A DNA stretch of 64,000 nt, from positions 29,632-93,631 of the forward strand of contig JAUNGM010000008.1 in the NCBI GenBank assembly GCA_030524545.1, read 5' to 3'. A program made the translations under genes and the position numbers. Positions 7,437 through 16,232 of this stretch are shown piece after piece (the first letter of the stretch is position 1; each line of letters opens with the position of its first letter). This DNA is from Eubacteriales bacterium. Lineage in GTDB: Bacteria > Bacillota > Clostridia > Lachnospirales > Lachnospiraceae. The notes under the pieces are model-generated. The model was not told the origin of the DNA and searched no databases. It was given only the letters and a program-made list of their open reading frames with translations.

Positions 7437-9749
7437 TTGGGAAGACGCCCGATGTGTTTGGTCTGCCTGCTCCTGATGCTGGCAATGTGTCTTGCGGACG
7501 GGCTGGGGATTCCCCTGATTCGGGGAAACCCACTGCCCGAATCCCTGCAGGCATGGATCAGCCGGCATCCGGAGGCTGTCATCTGCGGGGAGGTACAGCA
7601 ATGTGCAGAATCAGAATTTTCCCAATCTGTCTATCTCAAACGGGTTTGGCTGCTATATCAGCCGGAACAGAAAAAGATTTCTGAAGAAAACAATTCTACA
7701 AAAGATTTATCTGCAAAAGAATCTGATAAAACAGAGTCGAATGTAAGAGATTCTTATGAAAAAGTTTCCATTGAAAATGTAAGAGTTTTTTTGAAAAAAG
7801 AAAAAGGAAAAGCAAATGAGAAAATTCCGGCAGGAACACTTCTGAAGGTGTCCGGCAGGCTGGTTCGTGTACCCGAAACCAGAAATCCGGGAGAGTTTGA
7901 CAGCCGGCAGTATTATGGATGCAGACACATCTACTACTTTATGAAGGACGGGGTGATTCAGGACAGATCTGATTCTTATTCCGCATATCTTCAGGGTCTT
8001 GTGGAGGTGCGGGAACATTTTGCCAGGATTTTTGAGGGGGCTGCAGGCGGGGATGCCCCTGTATTTGAGGCAATGGTGCTTGGAGTAAAGGGAGAGCTGG
8101 AGGAAGAGGTAAAAATGCGTTACCAGATGGCCGGAATCATCCATATTCTGGCGATTTCGGGGATGCATATCAGCCTTTTGGGTGCTGGGCTGAACCGATT
8201 GTTAAAAAGGGCCGGACTGGGGATTTTTCTGTCAGGGATGATTTCCCTGGTTTTCATGATACAGTATGGGATGATGACGGGCGGAAGCGTGTCGGCCATG
8301 CGCGCGGTGTGTATGTTCCTGATGGCAACGGGCGCAGAGCTTTTGGGAAGGTGCTACGACGGGATGACGGCACTGGCCGTATCGGCGCTGATCCTGCTTC
8401 TGAATTCACCTGCAAATCTTTACAGCAGCGGTTTTCTGCTGTCTTTCGGCGCTGTGTGCGGGCTGGGGGCTGCACCGGTTCTTTGCAGGCTGGTCGGAAG
8501 CAAAAATAGGATAATAAATGCATTGTTGTCGTCTGCAGCGGTGCAGCTTATGACTTTGCCGGTGATGCTTTATTTTTATGGAGAAGTATCTTTGGCGGGT
8601 ATCCTTTTAAATCTTGCTGTCCTTCCAACGGTTGGAGCGGTTCTAGCAAGCGGTGTCGCAGGCGGCCTGGCAGGACTTGCCAGCCTGAAAGCTGCCGGCG
8701 TCGTTATAATACCCGGAAGGGCGATGCTGTTTCTGTATGATAAATTGTGTATACTGGCAGGAAAGCTTCCCTGGTGTACCTGGATCGGGGGAAGACCGGA
8801 ACTGTGGCAGATCGGCTTATATTACGGATTGCTGTTTCTGGCATTCCTCTTTGGGAAAAAAGCGGGAGAACTGCAGGCGTTATACCGAAGAAAAGCGGCG
8901 ATGTTTGCTGCAGTGCTGATTTTTGCCGGGATTTTTTGTTTGGGATGGCATCACCGGGAGGGTCTGACGATTACCTGTCTGGATGTGGGGCAGGGAGACG
9001 GGATTGTTCTGGAGACTTCAGACGGGCATCAGTTCCTCATTGACGGAGGCAGCAGCAGTAAATCCGGTGTCGGACAATATCAGATTCTTCCATATTTAAA
9101 AAGCAGGGGGATTCACTGTCTGGATGCGATTCTGGTATCGCATACGGATGAAGATCACATCAGCGGAATCCGGGAACTGCTGACTTTTATGGGAAGGGGG
9201 CTGACCGGTGTGCGGGCTGAGCGGCTGATCTTGCCTGAGTGGGAAGAAAAAAGCGAGGCATACCGGGAACTTGAGAAGCTCGCACGGGAAGCGGGCATAG
9301 CCGTGCTGCAGGGAAAACGCGGGGATGTGCTCCTGGCGGGGAAGCTGGAAGTGAAGCTCCTGGCACCGGAGAAGGACAGTCCGGGCATTGATGTGAATGA
9401 AGAGGGGATGGTACTGGAAGTGCGGTATGGAGGATTTACAGGGCTTTTTACAGGAGATATCGGTATGGAGACGGAGAAAGAGCTGCTGCCGCTTCTTTCG
9501 GATGTAGATTTTCTGAAGGTCGCCCATCATGGTTCGAGATATTCTTCAGGCAAGGAATTTTTAGAAAAGGTAAAGGCGGAAGTGGGAGTGATTTCCTGTT
9601 CTGCTGCAAATACTTACGGACATCCTGCGGCAGAGACGGTGGAGCGTCTGGAGAAATCGGGGTGCCGGCCGGAGTATACGATGGAAAGCGGAGCTGTGAT
9701 TTATTGGACAGACGGTGAGAACTGGACAGTGGAGGGGTGGCTTGAATGA
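7437..9749 (+). CDS. comEC: ComEC/Rec2 DNA-uptake channel protein
   Basis: A 770-residue competence protein that forms the membrane channel for single-stranded DNA. An N-terminal helix and DUF4131-like soluble region come first, then the multi-helix Competence domain (about 200-480; conserved GIIHILAISGMHISLLG), then a C-terminal metallo-beta-lactamase-fold domain with LDVGQGDG, HTDEDH at 569-574 and a later HHGS. These metal-ligand motifs look intact, so the nuclease-like domain may be active. The TTG start at 7437 is chosen because GGAAAGGA lies 4-12 bases upstream and no better start exists. Residues about 79-130 are an A-rich, lysine/glutamate/serine-rich insertion unlike the rest. It follows the GerMN gene by 17 bases and precedes holA. 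Confidence 0.92.
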   Translation: MGRRPMCLVCLLLMLAMCLADGLGIPLIRGNPLPESLQAWISRHPEAVICGEVQQCAESEFSQSVYLKRVWLLYQPEQKKISEENNSTKDLSAKESDKTESNVRDSYEKVSIENVRVFLKKEKGKANEKIPAGTLLKVSGRLVRVPETRNPGEFDSRQYYGCRHIYYFMKDGVIQDRSDSYSAYLQGLVEVREHFARIFEGAAGGDAPVFEAMVLGVKGELEEEVKMRYQMAGIIHILAISGMHISLLGAGLNRLLKRAGLGIFLSGMISLVFMIQYGMMTGGSVSAMRAVCMFLMATGAELLGRCYDGMTALAVSALILLLNSPANLYSSGFLLSFGAVCGLGAAPVLCRLVGSKNRIINALLSSAAVQLMTLPVMLYFYGEVSLAGILLNLAVLPTVGAVLASGVAGGLAGLASLKAAGVVIIPGRAMLFLYDKLCILAGKLPWCTWIGGRPELWQIGLYYGLLFLAFLFGKKAGELQALYRRKAAMFAAVLIFAGIFCLGWHHREGLTITCLDVGQGDGIVLETSDGHQFLIDGGSSSKSGVGQYQILPYLKSRGIHCLDAILVSHTDEDHISGIRELLTFMGRGLTGVRAERLILPEWEEKSEAYRELEKLAREAGIAVLQGKRGDVLLAGKLEVKLLAPEKDSPGIDVNEEGMVLEVRYGGFTGLFTGDIGMETEKELLPLLSDVDFLKVAHHGSRYSSGKEFLEKVKAEVGVISCSAANTYGHPAAETVERLEKSGCRPEYTMESGAVIYWTDGENWTVEGWLE

Positions 9750-9814
9750 AATGGGGGGATGTGTTAAAATGGCAAAAGATAAATGAAGATTAAGCAGGGA
9801 CAGGAGTCTGAAAA

Positions 9815-10801
9815 GTGAAATCAATACAGGAAGATATAAAAACGGGTAATTTTAAGCAGATGTATCTTCTCTTTGGAGAAGAGGCTTATTTGAAACAGCA
9901 GTATAAACAGAAGCTTGTGAATGCCCTGAACCCGGACGGTGATACAATGAATTTCAGCCGCTATGAAGGGAAAGGGATTGAAGTGAAGGGAATCATTGAC
10001 CTTTGCGAAACGATGCCTTTTTTTGCGGAGCGGAGAGTGATTCTGGTAGAAGATTCCGGGTTTTTTAAGAATAAATGTGAGGAACTGGCAGAATATATCA
10101 AAGAACTGCCGGATTATTTAGTTTTGATTTTTGCCGAAACGGAAGTGGATAAGCGCAGCAGGATGTACAAGGCTGTGAAGAGCAGCGGACGTGCGGTGGA
10201 ATTTGGCAGGCAGGATGAGAAGACGCTTATGCGCTGGGCTGCCGGAGTCCTGTCCAGGGAAGGAAGAAAGATTACCCAGCGGGATATGGAACTGCTGCTG
10301 ACGAAAACGGGCACGGATATGGGAAATCTGCGTATGGAGCTGGAAAAGCTGATCACGTATACGACCGGGAGGGATGTGGTGACAGGAACAGATATTGAAG
10401 AAATCTGTACCACACAGACGACCAATAAGATTTTTGATATGGTGCGCGCTGTCACGGAAAAGAATCAGAAAAGGGCGCTGGATCTTTACTATGATCTTTT
10501 GACACTGAAGGAGCCTCCCATGAGGATTTTGTTTCTTTTGGCAAAACAATTCCGACAGCTCCTGCTGACAAAACAGCTTTCAGGAGAAGGGGCTTCCCAG
10601 GCTGAAATTGCTTCAAGGCTTGGAGTACCTTCCTTTGTAGTGAGGAACATTGCTTCCTGCGCACGGTCATATACTGTGGAAGAACTGGAAGAGGCAGTGA
10701 AAGACTTTGTGGATGCAGAGGAAGCGGTAAAAACCGGCCGCCTGGGAGATGTGCTGAGCGTGGAGCTGCTCATTATCAAATACAGCTCTGCCAGCAGATA
10801 A
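9815..10801 (+). CDS. holA: DNA polymerase III subunit delta
   Basis: A 328-residue clamp-loader subunit that opens the beta sliding clamp during replication. Typical delta features are the beginning LLFGEEAYLKQQYKQKL, the MPFFAERRVILVEDSG segment, an AAA-like fold without a functional Walker A, and a C-terminal helical collar domain ending in LSVELLIIKY. The GTG at 9815 is the best start. Coming directly after comEC is a common order in Firmicutes (comEC-holA-rpsT). The gene converges on rpsT, and a shared hairpin lies between their ends. Confidence 0.93.
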   Translation: MKSIQEDIKTGNFKQMYLLFGEEAYLKQQYKQKLVNALNPDGDTMNFSRYEGKGIEVKGIIDLCETMPFFAERRVILVEDSGFFKNKCEELAEYIKELPDYLVLIFAETEVDKRSRMYKAVKSSGRAVEFGRQDEKTLMRWAAGVLSREGRKITQRDMELLLTKTGTDMGNLRMELEKLITYTTGRDVVTGTDIEEICTTQTTNKIFDMVRAVTEKNQKRALDLYYDLLTLKEPPMRILFLLAKQFRQLLLTKQLSGEGASQAEIASRLGVPSFVVRNIASCARSYTVEELEEAVKDFVDAEEAVKTGRLGDVLSVELLIIKYSSASR

Positions 10802-10863
10802 AGGCAGGGTGTCTTTGGCGTCTGCGTGCAGAGACTGAGTATGAAATAATAAAAATAATAAAA

Positions 10864-10895
10864 AGACAGTCACTGACGGTTGTGACTGTCCTTTT
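10864..10895. terminator. Bidirectional terminator between holA and rpsT
   Basis: Nine-to-ten base-pair stem (agacagtcac / gtgactgtc) followed by ccttttaatt on plus and preceded by A-rich sequence that gives ctttttatt on minus, so it can stop transcription from both converging genes. A small AT palindrome (ttaattataagcttataatt) follows directly. Confidence 0.8.
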
Positions 10896-10936
10896 AATTA
10901 TAAGCTTATAATTAAAATAATGTAAATCGTTCTCTA

Positions 10937-11200
10937 TTAGCCGATGCTGTTAACGGCTTTGGTTAAACGGGAAACTTTTCTAGCGCAGTTGTTTTTGTGA
11001 TAAACACCTTTGGAAGTTGCTTTGCTGATAGTGGAGATTGCATTTGTTAATGCAGCCTGTGCAGCTTCCTTATCCTTATTCTGTACTGCAACCTCAACCT
11101 TCTTGATAGAAGTCTTAACAGCAGAACGGATCGCTTTGTTTCTCGCAGCTTTTGTTCTGTTCACTAAAATTCTTTTTTTAGCAGATTTAATGTTAGCCAA
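10937..11200 (-). CDS. rpsT: 30S ribosomal protein S20
   Basis: An 87-residue basic protein of the small ribosomal subunit that binds 16S rRNA during assembly. After the start it reads ANIKSAKKRILVNRTKAARN, with the family's helical bundle and KGVYHKNNCARKVSRL near the end. I choose a TTG start at 11200 because GGAGGTG lies seven bases before it and the product then has the normal S20 length and N-terminus; the ATG at 11215 overlaps that ribosome site and would add five non-conserved residues. A TTG start also occurs in E. coli rpsT, where it is linked to autogenous control. It has its own strong promoter and converges on holA. Confidence 0.95.
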   Translation of the reverse strand: MANIKSAKKRILVNRTKAARNKAIRSAVKTSIKKVEVAVQNKDKEAAQAALTNAISTISKATSKGVYHKNNCARKVSRLTKAVNSIG

Positions 11201-11282
11201 TTTGTACACCTCCAATTCAGGGTAATAGTGAAAATGTTTGCCGCAGAAACAGACACGGGCGCTCCTGCGAACATGCTAATAT

Positions 11283-11311
11283 ATCTTATTATAAAACCCT
11301 TTGAATGTCAA
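11283..11311 (-). promoter_or_regulatory. Sigma-A promoter of rpsT
   Basis: On the minus strand TTGACA (11311-11306), an exact 17-base spacer, and TAAGAT (11288-11283). The predicted RNA has a leader of about 75 bases before the TTG start. Confidence 0.75.
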
Positions 11312-11393
11312 TACATATTTCCGTAAAAATCGTAAAAAATATCAAAGAAGTAAGCGGTGTATCAAACGGAAAATCAATCTGGAGGGTAAAATC

Positions 11394-12302
11394 ATGATGG
11401 AAAATTACAGAGTCAGAACGGATCTTGCCTTGGAGACGACAGAACGTTTTACCGAGGAAAACGTGGAAATCCGGGGTGTAGAGATTAAAGAGGACTACAA
11501 TGAAGAAAAGGATATCCGTACTACGGTTGTGCGGATCCGTACGGAAAACGGCGCTAAAGCTATGGGAAGGCCGCAGGGACATTATATCACCATTGAGGCG
11601 CCAAATTTGTCCATCCCTGATGAAGACTATCACAGAGAGGTTTCGGAGGAGGTTGCGCATCATTTGCGTCAGCTGATCGATCTCAGCAGTGAAAAATCAA
11701 TCCTTGTGGTCGGACTGGGGAATCAGGCAATCACTGCAGATTCCCTTGGACCTCATGTAGTGCAGAATATGAGGATGACCAGGCATATTATTCGGGAATA
11801 TGGACTGAAGGGACTGGGAGAGGAAAAAATGCACCGCACCAGCGGGATCGTTCCGGGGGTAATGGCGCAGACGGGGATGGAAACCTCGGAGATTGTAGAG
11901 GGTGTGGTGAGCGAAACAAAGCCGGATGTGGTGATTGCTATTGATGCTTTGGCAGCGCGCAGCGTAAAAAGGCTGAACAGGACGATTCAGATTACGGATA
12001 CGGGAATCCATCCCGGATCCGGTGTGGGGAATCACAGAATCGGGCTGACAGAGGAAAATCTTCAGGTGAAAGTCATTGGGATCGGAGTACCGACAGTTGT
12101 AGATGCGGCAACGATCGTACACGATTCTATGGCACATCTTCTGGATGCTCTGGATGAGGCTGAACAGAAGGAATTTCTGGAAGAAATGATTTCTCCTCAT
12201 CTTCACAGTATGTTTGTGACCCCAAAGGATGTGGATGAGACTGTAAAATACCTGAGTTTTACGATTTCCGAAGGGTTAAATCTGGCATTTTCGCGGATGT
12301 AA
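11394..12302 (+). CDS. gpr: GPR spore germination endopeptidase
   Basis: A 302-residue protease that degrades small acid-soluble spore proteins when spores germinate. The sequence YRVRTDLALE near the N-terminus matches the conserved zymogen region where GPR removes its propeptide, and the segments ILVVGLGNQAITADSLGP, RTSGIVPGVMAQTGMET and DALAARSVKRLNRTIQITDTGI are characteristic of peptidase family A25. The start is the ATG at 11394, seven bases after GGAGGG; the in-frame extension to 11301 has no ribosome site. It is followed by spoIIP, the same order as in Bacillus. Shows the organism is, or recently was, a spore former. Expected to be under forespore sigma-G, though I find only a weak candidate promoter. 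Confidence 0.95.
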   Translation: MMENYRVRTDLALETTERFTEENVEIRGVEIKEDYNEEKDIRTTVVRIRTENGAKAMGRPQGHYITIEAPNLSIPDEDYHREVSEEVAHHLRQLIDLSSEKSILVVGLGNQAITADSLGPHVVQNMRMTRHIIREYGLKGLGEEKMHRTSGIVPGVMAQTGMETSEIVEGVVSETKPDVVIAIDALAARSVKRLNRTIQITDTGIHPGSGVGNHRIGLTEENLQVKVIGIGVPTVVDAATIVHDSMAHLLDALDEAEQKEFLEEMISPHLHSMFVTPKDVDETVKYLSFTISEGLNLAFSRM

Positions 12303-12388
12303 AAGCGATAGAGTGCGGCGGCTCAGATGTTTCCGCATGGTATAATCCGGAAGCTTCTGTCATAGGATACCTTTAAAGAGGTGATTAT

Positions 12389-13750
12389 GTGACGAATTTC
12401 CAGAAGGCATTCTGCGTTTTGATGAGCCTGTGTTTTTTTGCTGTGCTGGCATTGGTGCCGGACCCTTTTTTTCTGCAGGAGAATGTATACAGGCAGCTCC
12501 CGCTGTATTGCTTCCTGGAAAAAAAGGCGGGAAGCGTACCCTGGAGGGAAGATCCCGAGACCTATGAAAAGATTATTGCGGATAATACGGCATATTTGGG
12601 ACTGCAGGTTCAAAAGGAGAACGGGCTGTTAGCACCGGAAGAAGAGAAGGACGATCAAAAAGCGGACAACCAGTCTGAACCTTCCGGTTTCGGAGCAGAA
12701 CAATTGTCCGGAGAAACCGGGGAAGCGCAGAAGGAGCAGACTGCGGAGAAAGTAGATGAGCATCAGACAGCAGAGGAAAGAAATAACCAGGCACAAGCTT
12801 CGGAAAAGGAAGTGAATGATGCCCGGATGGAAGCGGAGGAATCCGGTCAGCCCGAGACTGCTGAAAAGAGCAACGAAAATGGAACGGAAACAGAACATTC
12901 CGGGGAGGCAGACGTGACCGGGGAGGAAGAGATTACCACGGCGGCCAGACCGGAAGGGATGCTGGAACCTCATCCGGTACTGGATCTTTCACCGGAATCT
13001 TTGGCAGATTATGACTATCTTCTGGGACAGTTTTTTATCCTGGATTCCAATACGGCCACCAACGAGGAGCAGTTGAATGCAGCCCAATTCCTTGCAGAAG
13101 ACCTGACAATACAGCAGGATGCGGAGAAACCGCAGATCCTGATTTATCACAGCCACAGCCAGGAAGCTTTTGAGGATTCCAGGGAAGGTGAAGTGGAGGA
13201 TACCATTGTAGGTGTAGGAAATTATCTGACGCAGCTTCTCTCGGAAAATTATGGGTATCATGTTATACATGTCACCGAAACCTTCGATATCATTGACGGT
13301 GAAATTGACCGCAGCCGTGCATATGATTATGCGCGGGAATATGTGGAGCAGGTTCTTGAGGAGAACCCCTCCATTGAGGTCATTATTGACCTGCACAGAG
13401 ACGGCGTCCCGGAGGACCGCCGTCTGGTTACAGAGATAAATGGAAAAGATACGGCCCAGATTATGTTTTATAACGGATTGAGCTATACGGTGAATAACGG
13501 CCCGGTGGATTATCTGCCCAATCCTTATATTCAGGATAATCTGGCCTTTTCTTTTCAGCTGGAATACCAGGCTGCCCTGTATTATCCGGAACTTTACAGG
13601 GGGATCTATCTTGCCGGCCTTCGTTATAATCTTCATTTACGCCCGAAAGCCCTCCTTCTTGAAGCCGGTGCCCAGACGAATACCGTGCAGGAGGTAAAGA
13701 ACGCCATGGAGCCATTTGCGGATATCCTTGACAGAGTGCTTCGGGGATAA
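12389..13750 (+). CDS. spoIIP: Stage II sporulation protein P
   Basis: A 453-residue peptidoglycan amidase/endopeptidase that works with SpoIID and SpoIIM to thin the septal wall during engulfment. A membrane anchor near residues 8-28 is followed by an acidic, low-complexity linker (about 85-190, rich in E, A, Q and N) and then the SpoIIP domain from about 245, with ILIYHSHSQEAF, VIIDLHRDGV, MFYNGLSY and LLLEAGAQTNTVQE carrying the expected His and Glu metal/catalytic residues. The GTG at 12389 follows an AAAGAGG site. The linker is longer than in many homologues. Lies 86 bases after gpr; a CATGGTATAAT stretch in that gap could hold a promoter. Confidence 0.94.
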   Translation: MTNFQKAFCVLMSLCFFAVLALVPDPFFLQENVYRQLPLYCFLEKKAGSVPWREDPETYEKIIADNTAYLGLQVQKENGLLAPEEEKDDQKADNQSEPSGFGAEQLSGETGEAQKEQTAEKVDEHQTAEERNNQAQASEKEVNDARMEAEESGQPETAEKSNENGTETEHSGEADVTGEEEITTAARPEGMLEPHPVLDLSPESLADYDYLLGQFFILDSNTATNEEQLNAAQFLAEDLTIQQDAEKPQILIYHSHSQEAFEDSREGEVEDTIVGVGNYLTQLLSENYGYHVIHVTETFDIIDGEIDRSRAYDYAREYVEQVLEENPSIEVIIDLHRDGVPEDRRLVTEINGKDTAQIMFYNGLSYTVNNGPVDYLPNPYIQDNLAFSFQLEYQAALYYPELYRGIYLAGLRYNLHLRPKALLLEAGAQTNTVQEVKNAMEPFADILDRVLRG

Positions 13751-13811
13751 ATGTTTTGCTATGTAAAAACACCTGAAAACGAACAAATTTTTGGTAAAAT
13801 GTCACAAACAT

Positions 13812-13965
13812 GCGTTCGCCCTAACAAAACCCGGTGACAAACAGAAAGGGGGTGTGTTATAATGTCCACGAAAGCAATGAGCAGTGCGAAAATATGTAGA
13901 TAAGAAGCAGCGTTGTGCTTGCACATAAGCAGCTTCTTATCTGCATATTTTCATAGGGCGAACGC
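13812..13965. repeat. Structured element bounded by a 12-base inverted repeat
   Basis: The spacer 13751-14170 has no credible gene. Within it gcgttcgcccta (13812-13823) is exactly complementary to tagggcgaacgc (13954-13965). Inside lie a candidate promoter and a very long hairpin: 13888-13918 pairs with 13921-13952 over about 28 of 31 positions with only two bases between the arms. Directly after come GGGCG-aa-CGCCC (13956-13967) and a second hairpin (13971-13998). It could be a small non-coding mobile element or an RNA leader of lepA. Confidence 0.6.
13834..13863 (+). promoter_or_regulatory. Candidate sigma-A promoter upstream of lepA
   Basis: GTGACA (13834-13839), 18-base spacer, TATAAT (13858-13863). 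RNA from here would carry a leader of about 300 bases containing all the hairpins before lepA. Confidence 0.5.
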
Positions 13966-14104
13966 CCGTGAGCCCGGGAAGCCGTGGCTTCGCGGGCTTG
14001 CACTGCGGGGTAGAGAGGAACGGGCACATAAGCAGCTTCTTATCTGCATATTTTCATAGGGCGAATGCCCGTGAGCCCGGGAAGCCGTGGGCTTTACGGG
14101 CTTG
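13921..14104 (+). repeat. Imperfect direct repeat, two copies of about 80 bases with conserved hairpins
   Basis: Copy 1 (13921-14000) and copy 2 (14024-14104) are identical over about 66 bases except C/T in gggcgaaYgccc, then differ slightly in the last hairpin. The change keeps pairing: gaagcc/ggcttc in copy 1 becomes gaagcc/ggcttt (G-U) in copy 2. The first 32 bases of both copies can pair with the same upstream arm 13888-13918, so two structures would exclude each other. Confidence 0.75.
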
Positions 14105-14170
14105 CTTAAGCAGCCTTTGCCCGCACTGCGAATGATATAAAGGACATAGAGGACAGGAGGAACGTCTGCA

Positions 14171-15979
14171 ATGACAGACCAGAGCAAAATTCGTAATTTT
14201 TGTATTATCGCACATATTGACCATGGGAAATCCACCCTGGCGGACCGGATCATTGAGATGACAGGACTGTTGACAGAGCGTGAAATGCAGGCACAGGTTC
14301 TGGATAACATGGAACTGGAGCGCGAGCGCGGGATCACCATCAAATCCCAGGCTGTGCGTATTGTCTATAAAGCCAAAGACGGCGAAGAGTATATCTTTAA
14401 CCTGATTGATACCCCGGGGCACGTTGACTTTAACTATGAGGTATCCAGAAGCCTTGCGGCATGTGACGGTGCCATTCTTGTGGTGGATGCTGCACAGGGG
14501 ATTGAGGCACAGACGCTTGCCAATGTATACATGGCATTGGACCACGATCTGGATGTGATTCCGGTGATCAATAAGATCGATCTGCCAAGTGCGGATCCGG
14601 AACGAGTTATCAATGAGATTGAGGATGTGATCGGTCTGGAAGCCCAGGAAGCCCCGCAGATATCCGCCAAGACAGGGGTAAATATAGAGGCGGTTCTGGA
14701 ACAGATCGTAGAGAAGATACCGGCACCGCAGGGGGATCCGGAGAAACCCCTGAAGGCGTTGATTTTTGACTCTATTTATGATTCTTATAAGGGCGTTATT
14801 GTATTTTGCCGTATGATGGACGGCCGTGTAAAAAAAGGCACGACAATCCGTATGATGGCTACCGGTTTTAAGGCAGAAGTTGTGGAAGTGGGTTATTTTG
14901 GCGCAGGCCAGTTTATTCCCTGTGATGAGCTGACGGCCGGTATGGTCGGATACATTACCGCGAGCATTAAAAATGTAAGAGATACCCGGGTGGGTGATAC
15001 TGTGACAGATGATTCATCCCCATGTGCAGAGGCACTGCCGGGGTATAAAAAAGTGAACCCGATGGTTTACTGCGGACTGTATCCGGCAGATGGCGCCAAG
15101 TACGGAGATTTACGCGATGCCCTGGAGAAGCTCCAGCTCAATGACGCTTCCCTGTTCTATGAACCGGAGACCTCCGTTGCCCTGGGCTTTGGTTTCCGAT
15201 GCGGTTTCCTCGGGCTGCTCCACCTGGAAATCATCCAGGAACGTCTGGAGCGTGAGTATAACCTGGATCTGGTTACGACAGCTCCCAGTGTTATTTATAA
15301 AGTCCATAAGACCAACGGCGAAGTGATCGACCTGACCAATCCGACCAATCTTCCGGATCCCTCGGAGATTGAATATATGGAAGAACCAATGGTGAATGCG
15401 GAGATTATGGTCACGACCGAATTCATCGGGGCCATTATGGATCTTTGTCAGGAGCGGAGGGGCCAGTACGGAGGCATGGATTATATGGAAGAGACAAGAG
15501 CGCTTTTGAAATATAAGCTGCCTTTGAATGAGATTATTTATGATTTTTTTGATGCACTGAAATCACGTTCCAGAGGATATGCTTCTCTGGATTATGAGCT
15601 GTGCGGATATGAACGCAGTGAACTGGTGAAGCTGGACATTCTGGTAAACAGAGAAGAAGTGGATGCCCTTTCCTTTATTGTACACGGACAGACTGCCTAT
15701 GAACGGGGAAGAAGGATGTGTGAAAAGCTGAAAGAGGAGATTCCGCGCCAGTTGTTTGAAATCCCTATCCAGGCAGCAATCGGCAGCAAGATCATTGCCA
15801 GAGAGACGGTCAAAGCAATGCGTAAGGACGTTCTGGCCAAATGCTACGGCGGAGATATTACCCGTAAGAAGAAACTTCTGGAAAAACAGAAGGAAGGTAA
15901 GAAACGTATGCGCCAGGTAGGTAATGTGGAAATTCCGCAGAAAGCCTTCATGAGCGTTTTGAAGCTGGATGACAAATAA
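14171..15979 (+). CDS. lepA: Elongation factor 4 (LepA) GTPase
   Basis: A 602-residue translational GTPase that acts on the ribosome and can back-translocate tRNAs or assist initiation and assembly. GTPase motifs are [10 protein letters not shown] (G1), DTPGH (G3) and [10 protein letters not shown] (G4). Elongation-factor domains II, III and V follow, and the C-terminal domain unique to LepA contains the basic [25 protein letters not shown] loop region, here described by its ends (about 560-590). The length is normal. The ATG at 14171 follows ACAGGAGG. The gene is preceded by an unusually long structured spacer and leads into a small lipoprotein gene and hemW, the latter a common partner in Firmicutes. 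Confidence 0.96.
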   Translation: MTDQSKIRNFCIIAHIDHGKSTLADRIIEMTGLLTEREMQAQVLDNMELERERGITIKSQAVRIVYKAKDGEEYIFNLIDTPGHVDFNYEVSRSLAACDGAILVVDAAQGIEAQTLANVYMALDHDLDVIPVINKIDLPSADPERVINEIEDVIGLEAQEAPQISAKTGVNIEAVLEQIVEKIPAPQGDPEKPLKALIFDSIYDSYKGVIVFCRMMDGRVKKGTTIRMMATGFKAEVVEVGYFGAGQFIPCDELTAGMVGYITASIKNVRDTRVGDTVTDDSSPCAEALPGYKKVNPMVYCGLYPADGAKYGDLRDALEKLQLNDASLFYEPETSVALGFGFRCGFLGLLHLEIIQERLEREYNLDLVTTAPSVIYKVHKTNGEVIDLTNPTNLPDPSEIEYMEEPMVNAEIMVTTEFIGAIMDLCQERRGQYGGMDYMEETRALLKYKLPLNEIIYDFFDALKSRSRGYASLDYELCGYERSELVKLDILVNREEVDALSFIVHGQTAYERGRRMCEKLKEEIPRQLFEIPIQAAIGSKIIARETVKAMRKDVLAKCYGGDITRKKKLLEKQKEGKKRMRQVGNVEIPQKAFMSVLKLDDK

Positions 15980-15990
15980 GGAGCCCGGTT

Positions 15991-16230
15991 ATGAAGAGAG
16001 GTTACAGAAAAGCGGCTTTCCTGTTGATTCTGGTGTTATCCGCATGCCATTTTTCCGGCTGCGGATGCGGAAAGAAAAAGGAGCCGGATCCGGAAAGCCA
16101 GCAGGTACTGAAACTCACCATTGCACCGGAAGCCACGCCCACGCCGGATCCTGTGGAACTTAATCCCGATGCAGTGGTTACAAACGGAAATGTGACGATG
16201 GTGAATGAATATCTGGCAGGAGGGCAGTGA
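15991..16230 (+). CDS. Small hypothetical lipoprotein
   Basis: A 79-residue protein that I do not recognise. It starts with three basic residues and a hydrophobic stretch ending at FSGC (lipobox, Cys about 24), followed by CGKKKEPDPESQ and a proline/threonine-rich tail (APEATPTPDPVELNPD) ending in MVNEYLAGGQ. A clean signal peptide and ribosome site (aaggagccc, 15979-15987) and tight fit between lepA (11 bases) and hemW (overlap or 2 bases) argue that it is a real gene and not a chance frame. Probably exported and tethered to the outer face of the membrane; no catalytic domain is possible at this size. Confidence 0.65.
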   Translation: MKRGYRKAAFLLILVLSACHFSGCGCGKKKEPDPESQQVLKLTIAPEATPTPDPVELNPDAVVTNGNVTMVNEYLAGGQ

Positions 16231-16232
16231 CA

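Noticed and set aside
11220-11393. Sigma-G promoter for gpr
   Set aside because: CATGCTA near 11272 fits a -10, but no acceptable -35 lies 17-18 bases before it and the region also holds the rpsT leader; too weak to list.
12303-12388. Promoter for spoIIP around CATGGTATAAT
   Set aside because: The -10 part is suggestive for sigma-G or sigma-A, but no matching -35 was found at a proper distance.
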